The notes beneath the pieces were generated by a model that saw only the letters and a list, made by a program, of their open reading frames with translations, had not been told where the DNA came from and made no database searches. Of a stretch of 24,480 nt of DNA, positions 13,919 through 22,001 are shown piece after piece (position 1 is the stretch's first letter; every line of letters starts with the position of its first letter). This stretch comes from an uncultured Clostridia bacterium. GTDB lineage: Bacteria > Bacillota > Clostridia > Christensenellales > Borkfalkiaceae. The stretch lies in contig CAMOVY010000002.1 of NCBI GenBank assembly GCA_946627905.1, positions 1 to 24,480 on the forward strand. The letters run 5' to 3'. The translations under genes were made by a program, and so were the position numbers.

Positions 13919-14281
13919 ATGATTAAACGCGGAGAAATGTATTACGCCGATTTAAGCCCCGTAGTCGGCAGCGAACAGGGGGGTGTGCGCCCTATTTTGA
14001 TAGTACAGAACGATACGGGCAATAAATACAGCCCTACGATAATCGCCGCGGCCATCACAAGTAAAATGACCAAGGCGAAACTGCCTACGCATATAGAAAT
14101 AAACGCGGGGGATTACGGGCTGGTAAAAAACTCGGTGATACTTTTAGAACAGATAAGGACGCTGGATAAACGAAGACTTAAAGAACGGATAGGGGAACTG
14201 TCGCCCTTAACTATGCAAAAAGTCAACGTGGCGCTTCGCATAAGTTTAGGGTTCGACGACGATAAGTTCGCAAACGCTTAA
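13919..14281 (+). CDS. mazF: MazF/PemK-family endoribonuclease toxin (NdoA/EndoA type)
   Basis: A sequence-specific mRNA interferase, 120 aa. It closely follows the Bacillus EndoA pattern: MIKRGEMYYADLSPVVGSEQ, GGVRPILIVQND, AAAITSKMTKAKLPTHIEI, then VILLEQIRTLDKRRL. R24 and T47 correspond to the catalytic Arg and Thr of that family. AAAGGA lies five bases before the ATG. A TATAAT at 13878-13883 could be its -10, with no good -35. The expected antitoxin gene (ndoAI/mazE-like, normally just upstream) is missing: the 217 bp back to tRNA-Arg hold no ORF of suitable size. It is followed by a strong terminator, so it is a single-gene unit. The cleavage site cannot be read from sequence; UACAU is the Bacillus precedent. 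Confidence 0.93.
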   Translation: MIKRGEMYYADLSPVVGSEQGGVRPILIVQNDTGNKYSPTIIAAAITSKMTKAKLPTHIEINAGDYGLVKNSVILLEQIRTLDKRRLKERIGELSPLTMQKVNVALRISLGFDDDKFANA

Positions 14282-14288
14282 AATATAA

Positions 14289-14328
14289 CGCCCCGCCGCC
14301 GAAAATTTCGGCGGCGGGGCGGTTTTTT
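14289..14328. terminator. Strong bidirectional terminator between mazF and tkt
   Basis: A 16-bp perfect GC-rich stem (CGCCCCGCCGCCGAAA and complement, 14289-14321), followed on the plus side by seven Ts. It also lies just after the tkt stop on the minus strand. Confidence 0.92.
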
Positions 14329-14342
14329 TCAATCAAACAGAA

Positions 14343-16316
14343 TTATTTACTCAAAACTTCTTTTGCGGCGGAAACTACGTTTTCTACCGTAAAGCCGTAT
14401 TTTTCAAACAACTTGCCTGCGGGGGCGGAAGTGCCGAAAGTATCAATTCCTACGACCTTTCCGTCTAAACCTACGTACTTATACCACGTGGCGGTCGCGC
14501 CCGCTTCGACTACAACTCTCGCTCTCACGCTTGCGGGCAGCACGCTTTCTTTATATTTAGCGGACTGTGCTTCAAAGTCTTCTATACAAGGCATAGAAAC
14601 TACGCGTGCGTCAATACCGTCTTTAATAAGTTCAGCCTTTGCTTTGACGGCAAGACTTACTTCGCTGCCCGTAGCGATTAAAATAACGTCGGGCGTTTTC
14701 TTTGCGCTGTCAGAAAGGATATACCCGCCCTTAAACGCTTCTTTACCCGTTCCGTCAAGCATAGGCAGCGTCTGGCGGGAAAGGAACAGGCAAGCGGGGT
14801 GTTTGCCCGTTATGGCGGAAATCCAAGCCGCCGCGGTTTCTCTGCCGTCCGCAGGGCGGTAAACGCGCATATTCGGCATAGTGCGAAGTCCTGCAAGTTG
14901 TTCGACAGGTTGATGTGTAGGACCGTCTTCGCCGACGCCGATACTGTCGTGCGTTAAAATGTAGGTTATGGGGAGTTCCATAATAGCCGACATACGCATA
15001 GCGCTCTTCATATAGTCGGAAAAGACCGCAAAAGTCGCGCAGTAGGGCAAAAGTCCGCCGTGCAGATAGATGCCGTTCACGATAGCCGCCATAGCGTGTT
15101 CGCGGATACCGAAGTGCATATTAGAACCGTCTTTTTGGGTTGCGGAATAATTGCCGCGCGCTTTTATATTGCTCTTGTTCGTGGGCGCTAAATCCGCGCT
15201 GCCGCCGATAAGGAAAGGAACGTAGCCAGCGAGTTTATTTAATACCGTCGCGCTGTAGCCGCGAGACGCGTCGTCCTTTTCAAAATTCCACAAATCGTCG
15301 ATACTCGCAAGGTCGGGAAGTTTACGGGCTTTCCAAGTTTCGTATTCTTTGGCTAAATCGGGATATTTTTCGGAATAAGCCTTAAACAATTCTTTCCACG
15401 CCTTTTCGGCTTTTTTACCCTTGTTTCCGAATTTTTTGCAGTGCTTAAACACTTCTTCGGGGCAATCGAAAGGTTCATAATTCCAGCCGAGATTTTTCTT
15501 TAAGATAGCAAGGTTTTCGTCTCCCAGCGGCGCACCGTGGCAACTTGCGCTGCCCTGAAGCGGCGAACCGTAGCCGATTTCGGATTTTACGATAATCAAA
15601 GACGGTTTTTCGGTTTCCGCTTTGGCTTTCTTTATCGCGCGATTTAAAGCGCCTATATCGTTGGCGTCTTTAACCTTTATAACCTGCCAACCGAGCGCTT
15701 CGTGGCGTTTTGCCACGTCTTCCGTAAAGGTTATATCGGTGTTGCCTTCTATCGTTATATCGTTATCGTCGTAGAAAAGTATCAGTTTGCCGAGTTTTAA
15801 TGAACCCGCAAGGGAAGCCGCCTCGTTCTCGATACCTTCTTGCATACAGCCGTCGCCGCAAAGGCAGTAAGTGTAGTGGTCGACGATGTTAAACCCGTCT
15901 TTATTGAATTTGTTGGCGAGATAGTTTTCCGCAATCGCCATACCGACGGCGTTGGCAACGCCCTGACCTAAAGGACCGGTGCTGGTTTCAACTCCGGGGC
16001 AAACGCCGTATTCGGGATGCCCCGCCGTGCGCGCGCCAAGTTGTCTGAAATTCATAATATCGTCTTTTTTAAGACCGAACCCGAAAAGATAATAAAGCGA
16101 GTAGTCAAGCATCGAAGCGTGGCCCGCGGACAGCACGAACCTGTCCCTATTATCAAACGCGGTATCTTTCGGATTGAATACCATATTCGTAAAAATCGAA
16201 TAGCCGATAGGCGCTGCGCCGAGCGGCATACCGGGGTGGCCGGATTTAGCCTTTTGTATGGCTTCAGCAGACAGAACCCTTATCGCGTTTACAGTAAGTT
16301 GTTTAACGTTTTCCAT
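14343..16316 (-). CDS. tkt: Transketolase
   Basis: A thiamine-diphosphate enzyme of the non-oxidative pentose phosphate pathway that moves two-carbon units between ketose and aldose phosphates in the cytoplasm. At 657 aa it is full length. SGHPGMPLGAAP (25-36, H27) and GDGCMQEG (154-161, the TPP/Mg2+ motif, with DDNDI further on) define the N-terminal domain. FGIREHAM carries the catalytic Glu of the middle domain, and the C-terminal domain ends in VSAAKEVLSK. AAGGAG precedes the ATG by six bases. It has its own promoter (16369-16398) divergent from proS and ends at a strong terminator, so it is monocistronic. Confidence 0.98.
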   Translation of the reverse strand: MENVKQLTVNAIRVLSAEAIQKAKSGHPGMPLGAAPIGYSIFTNMVFNPKDTAFDNRDRFVLSAGHASMLDYSLYYLFGFGLKKDDIMNFRQLGARTAGHPEYGVCPGVETSTGPLGQGVANAVGMAIAENYLANKFNKDGFNIVDHYTYCLCGDGCMQEGIENEAASLAGSLKLGKLILFYDDNDITIEGNTDITFTEDVAKRHEALGWQVIKVKDANDIGALNRAIKKAKAETEKPSLIIVKSEIGYGSPLQGSASCHGAPLGDENLAILKKNLGWNYEPFDCPEEVFKHCKKFGNKGKKAEKAWKELFKAYSEKYPDLAKEYETWKARKLPDLASIDDLWNFEKDDASRGYSATVLNKLAGYVPFLIGGSADLAPTNKSNIKARGNYSATQKDGSNMHFGIREHAMAAIVNGIYLHGGLLPYCATFAVFSDYMKSAMRMSAIMELPITYILTHDSIGVGEDGPTHQPVEQLAGLRTMPNMRVYRPADGRETAAAWISAITGKHPACLFLSRQTLPMLDGTGKEAFKGGYILSDSAKKTPDVILIATGSEVSLAVKAKAELIKDGIDARVVSMPCIEDFEAQSAKYKESVLPASVRARVVVEAGATATWYKYVGLDGKVVGIDTFGTSAPAGKLFEKYGFTVENVVSAAKEVLSK

Positions 16317-16368
16317 AAAAATCTCCTTATTGTAGCGAAAAACAATGCTTTCCGTATATTACCGATAT

Positions 16369-16398
16369 ATTATAACATTATCGGAATAGTATTTTCAA
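16369..16398 (-). promoter_or_regulatory. tkt promoter with overlapping palindrome
   Basis: On the minus strand TTGAAA (16398-16393), 18 bases, a perfect TATAAT (16374-16369). The inverted repeat CCGATA ... TATCGG (16362-16367 and 16379-16384) is centred on the -10 box, as an operator would be. Confidence 0.75.
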
Positions 16399-16438
16399 GC
16401 CTTTTTCGAGGCTTTTCAGGTAAAACGATATAAAAAAC

Positions 16439-16468
16439 TTGACACACCGCTTAAAACCGTGGTAAAAA
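16439..16468 (+). promoter_or_regulatory. Candidate proS promoter
   Basis: A perfect TTGACA (16439-16444) with TAAAAA after 18 bases. An alternative is TTAAAA (16451-16456) with TATAAG (16473-16478) after 16 bases. Which is used is unclear. Confidence 0.4.
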
Positions 16469-16535
16469 TGTATATAAGATATATTTATATCAATATATAC
16501 CGAAAATCAGGCGCAGAACGCGAACGGAGTAGAAA

Positions 16536-17993
16536 ATGGAACAAACCAAGGCGCAATTAAATGCAAAAGATAAGCAATTCGTAAAAGAAATCGCGGATAT
16601 AGAAGAGAACTTTGCTCAATGGTATACGGACGTGGTGTTAAAGACCGAACTTGTGGACTACGGACCGGTCAAAGGCACGATGGTAATACGCCCGTACGGC
16701 TACGCTATATGGGAAAATATTCAGCGCGAAATGGACGAACGCTTTAAGGCGACGGGGGTTAAAAACGCATACTTTCCGCTGCTTATTCCTATGAGTTATT
16801 TTACCAAAGAAGCCGAACACGTAGAAGGCTTTGCTCCCGAAGTGGCGGTAGTAACCCACGCGGGCGGGGCAAAACTCGAAGAACCTTTAGCAATCCGCCC
16901 GACCAGCGAAACGATTATCGGAACTATGTATTCAAAGTGGGTGCAATCCTATCGCGATTTGCCCGTTTTGATGAATCAGTGGTGCAACGTTATGCGTTGG
17001 GAAAAGACCACCCGCCCGTTTTTAAGGACAAGCGAATTTTTATGGCAGGAAGGTCATACCGTTCACGCTTCGGAAGAAGAGGCGATGGAAGAGACGATGA
17101 ACAAACTTGCGCTGTATAAAGAGTTTGCGGAAAACGTGTTGGCTATCCCCGTTCTCTGCGGCAGAAAGACGGAAAAGGAAAAGTTTGCGGGGGCTGTCGC
17201 AACCTTCGGTATGGAAGCGATGATGCTTGACGGCAAGAGTTTGCAGGCGGGCACTTCGCACTATTTGGGGCAGAATTTTTCCAAGGCGTTCGATATAAAA
17301 TATCTCGATAAGGACGGCACGCTGAAATACGGCTACACTACGAGTTGGGGCACTTCTACGCGTATGATAGGCGCGGTAATAATGGCGCACGGCGATAAGC
17401 GCGGGCTGGTTCTGCCACCGCGCGTTGCGCCCATACAGGCTATTATAATTCCCGTTGCGGCGCACAAGGGCGGCGTTATGGAAAAGTGCGCGGAAGTAGA
17501 AGATTTGCTTAAAAAGGCGGGCGTGCGCGCGGAAACGGACATACGCGATATGAGCCCCGGTTGGAAGTTCAACGAGTGGGAAATGAAAGGCGTGCCGATA
17601 AGGATAGAAATAGGCCCGCGCGATATAGAAAACGGCGTGGCGGTTATCATGCGCCGCGACACGTTGGAAAAAACGACAGTTCCGATTTGCGGCATAGACA
17701 ACGCGGTGGCGGAACTTTTAAAGACTATTCAAAAAGATATGCTTGAGAGTTCGAGAAAGCGGCGCGACGCTAAAATCGTCGAAGCGGATAGCCTTGACGG
17801 TATATTGCAGGGCGTAGAAGGCAAAAATTTCGTAAAAGCGGGCTGGTGCGGCTGCCGCGAGTGCGAAGATAAAGTAAAAGAAGCGGGGCAGGCGACGGCG
17901 CGCGTTATGTGCGATGAAGAGGGCGTGCCCGAAAAGTGCGCCGTCTGCGGTAAACCCGCCAAGCACAAAGTGATTTTTGCGCGCGCTTATTAA
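16536..17993 (+). CDS. proS: Prolyl-tRNA synthetase, eukaryotic/archaeal type
   Basis: Charges tRNA-Pro with proline. At 485 aa, without the editing insertion of the E. coli type, this is the shorter eukaryote/archaeon-like ProRS found in many Firmicutes. Class II motifs are visible: the motif 2 region MRWEKTTRPFLRTSEFLWQ, the proline-binding HTVHASEEEA, and the motif 3 region near GLVLPPRVAPIQ. After the anticodon-binding domain the C-terminus has a zinc-binding extension with C438, C440, C443, C459, C468 and C471 (CGCREC ... CAVCG) and ends IFARAY; a C-terminal Tyr is typical of this type. GGAG is seven bases before the ATG. The leader is too short for a T-box. Confidence 0.97.
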   Translation: MEQTKAQLNAKDKQFVKEIADIEENFAQWYTDVVLKTELVDYGPVKGTMVIRPYGYAIWENIQREMDERFKATGVKNAYFPLLIPMSYFTKEAEHVEGFAPEVAVVTHAGGAKLEEPLAIRPTSETIIGTMYSKWVQSYRDLPVLMNQWCNVMRWEKTTRPFLRTSEFLWQEGHTVHASEEEAMEETMNKLALYKEFAENVLAIPVLCGRKTEKEKFAGAVATFGMEAMMLDGKSLQAGTSHYLGQNFSKAFDIKYLDKDGTLKYGYTTSWGTSTRMIGAVIMAHGDKRGLVLPPRVAPIQAIIIPVAAHKGGVMEKCAEVEDLLKKAGVRAETDIRDMSPGWKFNEWEMKGVPIRIEIGPRDIENGVAVIMRRDTLEKTTVPICGIDNAVAELLKTIQKDMLESSRKRRDAKIVEADSLDGILQGVEGKNFVKAGWCGCRECEDKVKEAGQATARVMCDEEGVPEKCAVCGKPAKHKVIFARAY

Positions 17994-18013
17994 AAACAGG
18001 GGAGGGGAAGAAG

Positions 18014-18874
18014 TTGAATATTATAATTAAAACGACTACGGGCGGCGAATCGGTATATTCGGTATCGAGAAGTGCGGTTTTATCCGTATCGCTTATTATT
18101 TTAGCGGTGTATATCGCGTTTTACGTTCTGCGCTCTATCGGTCTTTATAAGTTAGCGAAAAATCAGGGCGTAGAAAAAGCGTACTTTGCGTGGATACCGT
18201 GCTTATGGATGTTTACCGCCTGTAAAATTATAGGCAACGCGCGGTTTTTCAGCACCACTGCGGAAAAAGTCGCGGTGTGGGCGTGCGTTTTGTTTTCGGT
18301 TGCGGTCATAGTTCCGTTTATTACCGAATTTTTAAGATTTTTCCCTTACGTCGCGTATTACCTTGAAGGCGGTACGCTCACTTTGAACGTAAGCGAAGGG
18401 CTGGTTATTTCCGCGGGTTCGGATTTCGTCAATAATTTCGATACGCCCGCAATCAATACGATAATAAAAATTTTCAGCGCGTTCGGGTATATTCTGCGTA
18501 TTGCCGAAATATTTATCACCGTTTCGGTGTATATCGCGCTATTCCGTAAATTCTGGCCGCAACATTATATTTTGGCGGCGGTGCTTTCGTTTTTAGGATT
18601 ATTCGGGGTATTTGCGTTCGTTATCCGCAACAACAAACCGATAGACTTTAACGAATATATCCGCAGGCGCTATTATAACGCCGGCTTTACGCCTTACGGC
18701 AACAGATATTACAATCAGGGCGGCGGCGCGGACGAGCGCGGCACGCCGTACGGCGCACAACCTAGCGATAAAGAACCGTTCGGGGAGTTTTCCGACCGCC
18801 CCGAAGAACCGTTCGGCGAATTTTCGGACGATAAAAAGGATAAAGACGGTAAAAGCGACGATTTGTTTCAATGA
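18014..18874 (+). CDS. Multispanning membrane protein with acidic repeat tail, TTG start
   Basis: A 286-aa protein of unknown function. Five hydrophobic segments lie in the first ~205 residues (about 20-42, 60-75, 85-110, 150-175, 180-205). A soluble, low-complexity tail is rich in Gly, Asn, Tyr, Asp and Glu, and EPFGEFSD occurs twice within 15 residues near the end. The start is TTG at 18014, supported by a GGAGGGG site eight bases upstream and by the lack of any nearby in-frame ATG. It begins 20 bp after proS and its TGA overlaps the ATG of mnmE by four bases (ATGA), so it is locked into this operon. No catalytic motif is visible. Confidence 0.8.
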   Translation: MNIIIKTTTGGESVYSVSRSAVLSVSLIILAVYIAFYVLRSIGLYKLAKNQGVEKAYFAWIPCLWMFTACKIIGNARFFSTTAEKVAVWACVLFSVAVIVPFITEFLRFFPYVAYYLEGGTLTLNVSEGLVISAGSDFVNNFDTPAINTIIKIFSAFGYILRIAEIFITVSVYIALFRKFWPQHYILAAVLSFLGLFGVFAFVIRNNKPIDFNEYIRRRYYNAGFTPYGNRYYNQGGGADERGTPYGAQPSDKEPFGEFSDRPEEPFGEFSDDKKDKDGKSDDLFQ

Positions 18875-20205
18875 AAAACGATAATATAGCGGCGATATCG
18901 ACGGCGCTTTCCGCCGCGGGCGTCGCGGTAATAAGAATAAGCGGCTTAAGCCCTTTAGCGATTGCCGAAAAAATGTTTACGCCCGTCGGCAAAACGTCCG
19001 TTAAGGATTTTGAACCCAACAAAATGTACGCGGGCGAAATAGTTGCCGACGGATTTTCCGATTTCGGCATGTGCGTGTATTTTAAAGCGCCCAAGAGTTT
19101 TACGGGCGAAGATACGGTAGAGTTCCACTCGCACGGCGGGGTGGCGATTGCACAGGGCGTTTTGCGTAAAGTTTTATCTTCAGGCGCGCGGCTTGCCGAA
19201 AACGGGGAATTTACCAAGCGCGCTTTTTTAAACGGCAAACTTTCCCTTGCTTCCGCCGAGGGACTTATCGATATGATAAACAGTCAGTCGGAAGGCGGGG
19301 TTAAGGCGGGCTATTCGCTGTACCGCGAACGGCTTACCGAAAAAGTGTGCGCTATGCAGGAAAAGTTAACCGCCGCGCTTTCGCAAATAGACGCGGATAT
19401 GGACTTCCCCGAAGAGGGTTTGGAAGAAACTTCGAGAGAAAAGACAGCGGACACTTTAAAAGAAGTTATTTCAGAGATACGTGCGCTGCTTTCGTCTTTC
19501 AAGACGGGTTCGCGCATTATAAACGGCGTAAAGGTTGCAATTTGCGGAAAGCCCAACGTCGGCAAAAGTTCTATTTTAAACGCGTTATTAAATTACGATA
19601 AAGCGATAGTGTCCGATACCGCGGGTACGACGCGCGACGTGGTAGAAGGCAGTATCGATATAAACGGCGTAAGATTTAATCTTTTCGATACGGCGGGCAT
19701 ACGCGACACCGAAAACGACGTGGAAAATCTGGGCGTTCGCCTTTCCGAAAAGACGGTGAAAGCGAGTGATTTAATTATTTTCGTGATGTCGGCTTTAGGC
19801 GCGGACCAAAACGACGAAAAAGTTTACGCGCTTATAAAGGACTTGCCGCATATAACGGTTATCAATAAAACCGATTGCGGAACTTATAAAGACGCCCGCG
19901 CGGATTTATATATTTCCGTAAAAACGGGCGAAGGGCTTGACGACTTGCGTAAAACCGTTTACGATAAAACAATCGGCAAAGTGGACTTAAACGGCGACTT
20001 TTTGTGCGAAGAACGCCATTACGGCGCGCTTAAAAACGCGGCGGACAAACTTTCCGCGGCGCTTGCCGCAGTTTACGATACGCCGCTTGACATACTTTCG
20101 GTGGACGTGCTTGCGGGGTGGCAACACTTGGGCGAGATTTCGGGAAAGACCGCTTCGGAAGATATAATAGACGACATTTTTTCGCGGTTTTGCGTAGGCA
20201 AGTAA
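18871..20205 (+). CDS. mnmE: tRNA modification GTPase MnmE
   Basis: With MnmG it installs the (carboxymethyl)aminomethyl group on wobble uridine of certain tRNAs, using methylene-THF and GTP. The 444 aa are full length. The N-terminal THF-binding domain starts DNIAAISTALSAAGVAVIRISG. The G domain has G1 GKPNVGKS (226-233), TRD in switch I (254-256), DTAG (273-276) and NKTD (332-335). The C-terminal helical domain ends in the conserved C(x)GK motif as CVGK (441-444). The ATG overlaps the preceding stop by four bases. MnmG is not in the window. Confidence 0.98.
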   Translation: MKNDNIAAISTALSAAGVAVIRISGLSPLAIAEKMFTPVGKTSVKDFEPNKMYAGEIVADGFSDFGMCVYFKAPKSFTGEDTVEFHSHGGVAIAQGVLRKVLSSGARLAENGEFTKRAFLNGKLSLASAEGLIDMINSQSEGGVKAGYSLYRERLTEKVCAMQEKLTAALSQIDADMDFPEEGLEETSREKTADTLKEVISEIRALLSSFKTGSRIINGVKVAICGKPNVGKSSILNALLNYDKAIVSDTAGTTRDVVEGSIDINGVRFNLFDTAGIRDTENDVENLGVRLSEKTVKASDLIIFVMSALGADQNDEKVYALIKDLPHITVINKTDCGTYKDARADLYISVKTGEGLDDLRKTVYDKTIGKVDLNGDFLCEERHYGALKNAADKLSAALAAVYDTPLDILSVDVLAGWQHLGEISGKTASEDIIDDIFSRFCVGK

Positions 20206-20224
20206 AAAGCACTAAGGGGGAAAT

Positions 20225-21118
20225 ATGGTTAATCTCGAACTGTATAAAGTATTTTATACCGTCGCAAAATGCGGCAGTTTAACCAAGGCAGCGGAAGAAC
20301 TTTACATTTCTCAGCCCGCAGTTTCGCAGGCAATAAAGCAACTTGAAAGAAGCCTGGGCGGCAAACTTTTCAACCGCACGCATAAGGGTATGGAACTTTC
20401 GGAAACGGGCGGCAAACAGATATTCCCTATCGTAGAACAGGCGTTAAAACTGTTTGAAAACGCCGAGTCCAAGTACGCGGAACTTAAAGACACCGCTACG
20501 GGGGTGGTAAGGATATGCGCTTCCGATACGGTGGCGACGCACTTTTTATTGCCGTACATAAAAAAGTATCACGAAAAATATCCCGACGTAAACCTTATTT
20601 TGCAGAACGGAACTTCCAGTGAAACGATAGAACTTTTAAAGAACAAAAAGGGCGATATAGGGTTTGTCAATCTGCCGATAGACGACAGCGACATAAGTTT
20701 GATGAATACCGTTATGCGTTTGCACGACACTTTCGTCGCAAGCGAAAGGTTTTCGGAACTGATGGGCGAAACGGTGGATTTACGTAAACTGCAGGACTAT
20801 CCGCTACTTATGCTAGAACTTTCCACGGCAACCCGTCAGGCGATAGTGTCGTTCGCGCACTCGCAAGGCATACACTTACACCCCGAAATAGAACTTGCAA
20901 GTTTAGAACTTATGATAGAACTTGCCAAAACGGGCATAGGGATTGCGTGTATTCCGAGAGAGTTCGTGCGCCACGAGTTAGAAAGCGGCGCGCTTAAAGA
21001 GATTAAGACAAGTCCCGCCCTGCCTACGCGCGCGATAGGGCTTGCGCTACCGAAAGACGAAACTTTGACTTTCGCCGTCAAAGAATTTTTGAATATGATT
21101 GTCGCGGATAACGGCTAA
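20225..21118 (+). CDS. LysR-family transcriptional regulator
   Basis: A 297-aa DNA-binding regulator with an N-terminal winged helix-turn-helix (about 1-60: LELYKVFYTVAKCGSLTKAA, then YISQPAVSQAIKQLERSLGG) and a periplasmic-binding-protein-like effector domain (about 90-290). GGGGG stands five bases before the ATG. It follows mnmE by 19 bp on the same strand rather than facing a divergent target, so its regulon cannot be read from context. The nearest downstream gene is uppP, separated by a terminator-like hairpin. The effector is unknown. Confidence 0.95.
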   Translation: MVNLELYKVFYTVAKCGSLTKAAEELYISQPAVSQAIKQLERSLGGKLFNRTHKGMELSETGGKQIFPIVEQALKLFENAESKYAELKDTATGVVRICASDTVATHFLLPYIKKYHEKYPDVNLILQNGTSSETIELLKNKKGDIGFVNLPIDDSDISLMNTVMRLHDTFVASERFSELMGETVDLRKLQDYPLLMLELSTATRQAIVSFAHSQGIHLHPEIELASLELMIELAKTGIGIACIPREFVRHELESGALKEIKTSPALPTRAIGLALPKDETLTFAVKEFLNMIVADNG

Positions 21119-21139
21119 ACGATAATAATTCGACTTTTT

Positions 21140-21180
21140 CCCCCGTAAAATATAACCGATTATATTTTGCGGGGGTTTTT
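21140..21180 (+). terminator. Terminator-like hairpin that also carries the uppP Shine-Dalgarno
   Basis: CCCCCGTAAAATATA (21140-21154) pairs with TATATTTTGCGGGGG (21161-21175) over 15 bp (one G.U), with a 6-nt loop, then TTTTT. The uppP ATG is at 21183, seven bases after the GGGGG of the 3' arm, which is the only visible ribosome binding site for uppP. Confidence 0.8.
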
Positions 21181-21182
21181 AT

Positions 21183-21974
21183 ATGCGGATTTGGCAGGCG
21201 ATTATTCTCGGCGCGGTTCAGGGGTTTACCGAATTTCTGCCCGTGTCTTCAAGCGGACACCTTTTACTTATAGAACGGTGGCTTAACGTGGATACGGACG
21301 GCGGATTGTTTTTCGATATTATGTTGCATATGGGAACGCTTATTCCCGTGTGCATAGTGTTTTTTAATAGCATAAAAGGGCTTTTCGTTAAACCGTATAA
21401 AACGCTGTTATATCTTTTTATAGCGACTTTGCCCGCGGCAATAGCGGGGTTTTTGTTTCAGGATAAAATCGAATATTTATATAAGGGCGGCACGCTTTTA
21501 TCGGCGGTTTTACTGTCTTTTTCTTTTATTTTTACGGCGGCGGAACTCTTTTTTGCGGGTAAAATCTCCCAAAAAAATCAAAATGCCTTGCCTTTGTCGG
21601 CAAAATCGTCTATAATAATGGGTGTATTCCAAGGCTTGGCGATTGTCCCCGGGCTTTCGCGCAGCGGCACGGTGATAACGGGCGGCGCTATCGCTCGGCT
21701 TGAAAAGGGCAAAAACGCGGAATTCGCGTTTTTGATGAGTATTCCTATTATTCTCGGCGCGGCGGTTGTTTCGGGCGTAAAAGTCGCAAGGCAGGGTGCG
21801 GACATAGAAATCGTGCCTATGCTGTTCGGGGTTATAACCGCGGCGGTTTCTGGTTATATCGCGATAGGCGTAATGCTTGCCGCGGTAAAAAAAGCAAGGT
21901 TCGGGCGGTTTTCGCTGTATCTGATACTGCTTGCTTTTCTCTCGGTATTAACCAAAGTCTTATTCGGCGTTTAG
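21183..21974 (+). CDS. uppP: Undecaprenyl-diphosphatase UppP (BacA)
   Basis: Integral membrane phosphatase that recycles undecaprenyl diphosphate to the monophosphate carrier needed for peptidoglycan and wall polymers; high expression gives bacitracin tolerance. The 263 aa have about eight hydrophobic segments. The two family motifs are GFTEFLPVSSSGH (14-26; E17 and H26 implicated in catalysis) and PGLSRSG (156-162; R160). The start MRIWQAIILGAVQG matches the family N-terminus exactly, so the ATG at 21183 is firm even though it abuts a hairpin. mscL follows after 27 bp and is probably co-transcribed. Confidence 0.97.
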   Translation: MRIWQAIILGAVQGFTEFLPVSSSGHLLLIERWLNVDTDGGLFFDIMLHMGTLIPVCIVFFNSIKGLFVKPYKTLLYLFIATLPAAIAGFLFQDKIEYLYKGGTLLSAVLLSFSFIFTAAELFFAGKISQKNQNALPLSAKSSIIMGVFQGLAIVPGLSRSGTVITGGAIARLEKGKNAEFAFLMSIPIILGAAVVSGVKVARQGADIEIVPMLFGVITAAVSGYIAIGVMLAAVKKARFGRFSLYLILLAFLSVLTKVLFGV

Positions 21975-22001
21975 CCGTAAAATAAACCAAAGGAGAGTTG
22001 T

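Noticed and set aside
14413..14862. Open frame of 149 codons on the plus strand inside tkt.
   Set aside because: It lies antisense within an unambiguous transketolase gene, has no SD and encodes a low-complexity Ser/Ala/Pro-rich product; a mirror of codon bias.
16469..16535. T-box riboswitch before proS.
   Set aside because: The leader is only about 60 nt and contains no T-box sequence, specifier stem or terminator.
18763..18830. Possible tandem DNA repeat or CRISPR-like unit near the end of the membrane-protein gene.
   Set aside because: Only two copies of an in-frame 8-residue segment; it is a protein-level duplication within a coding region.
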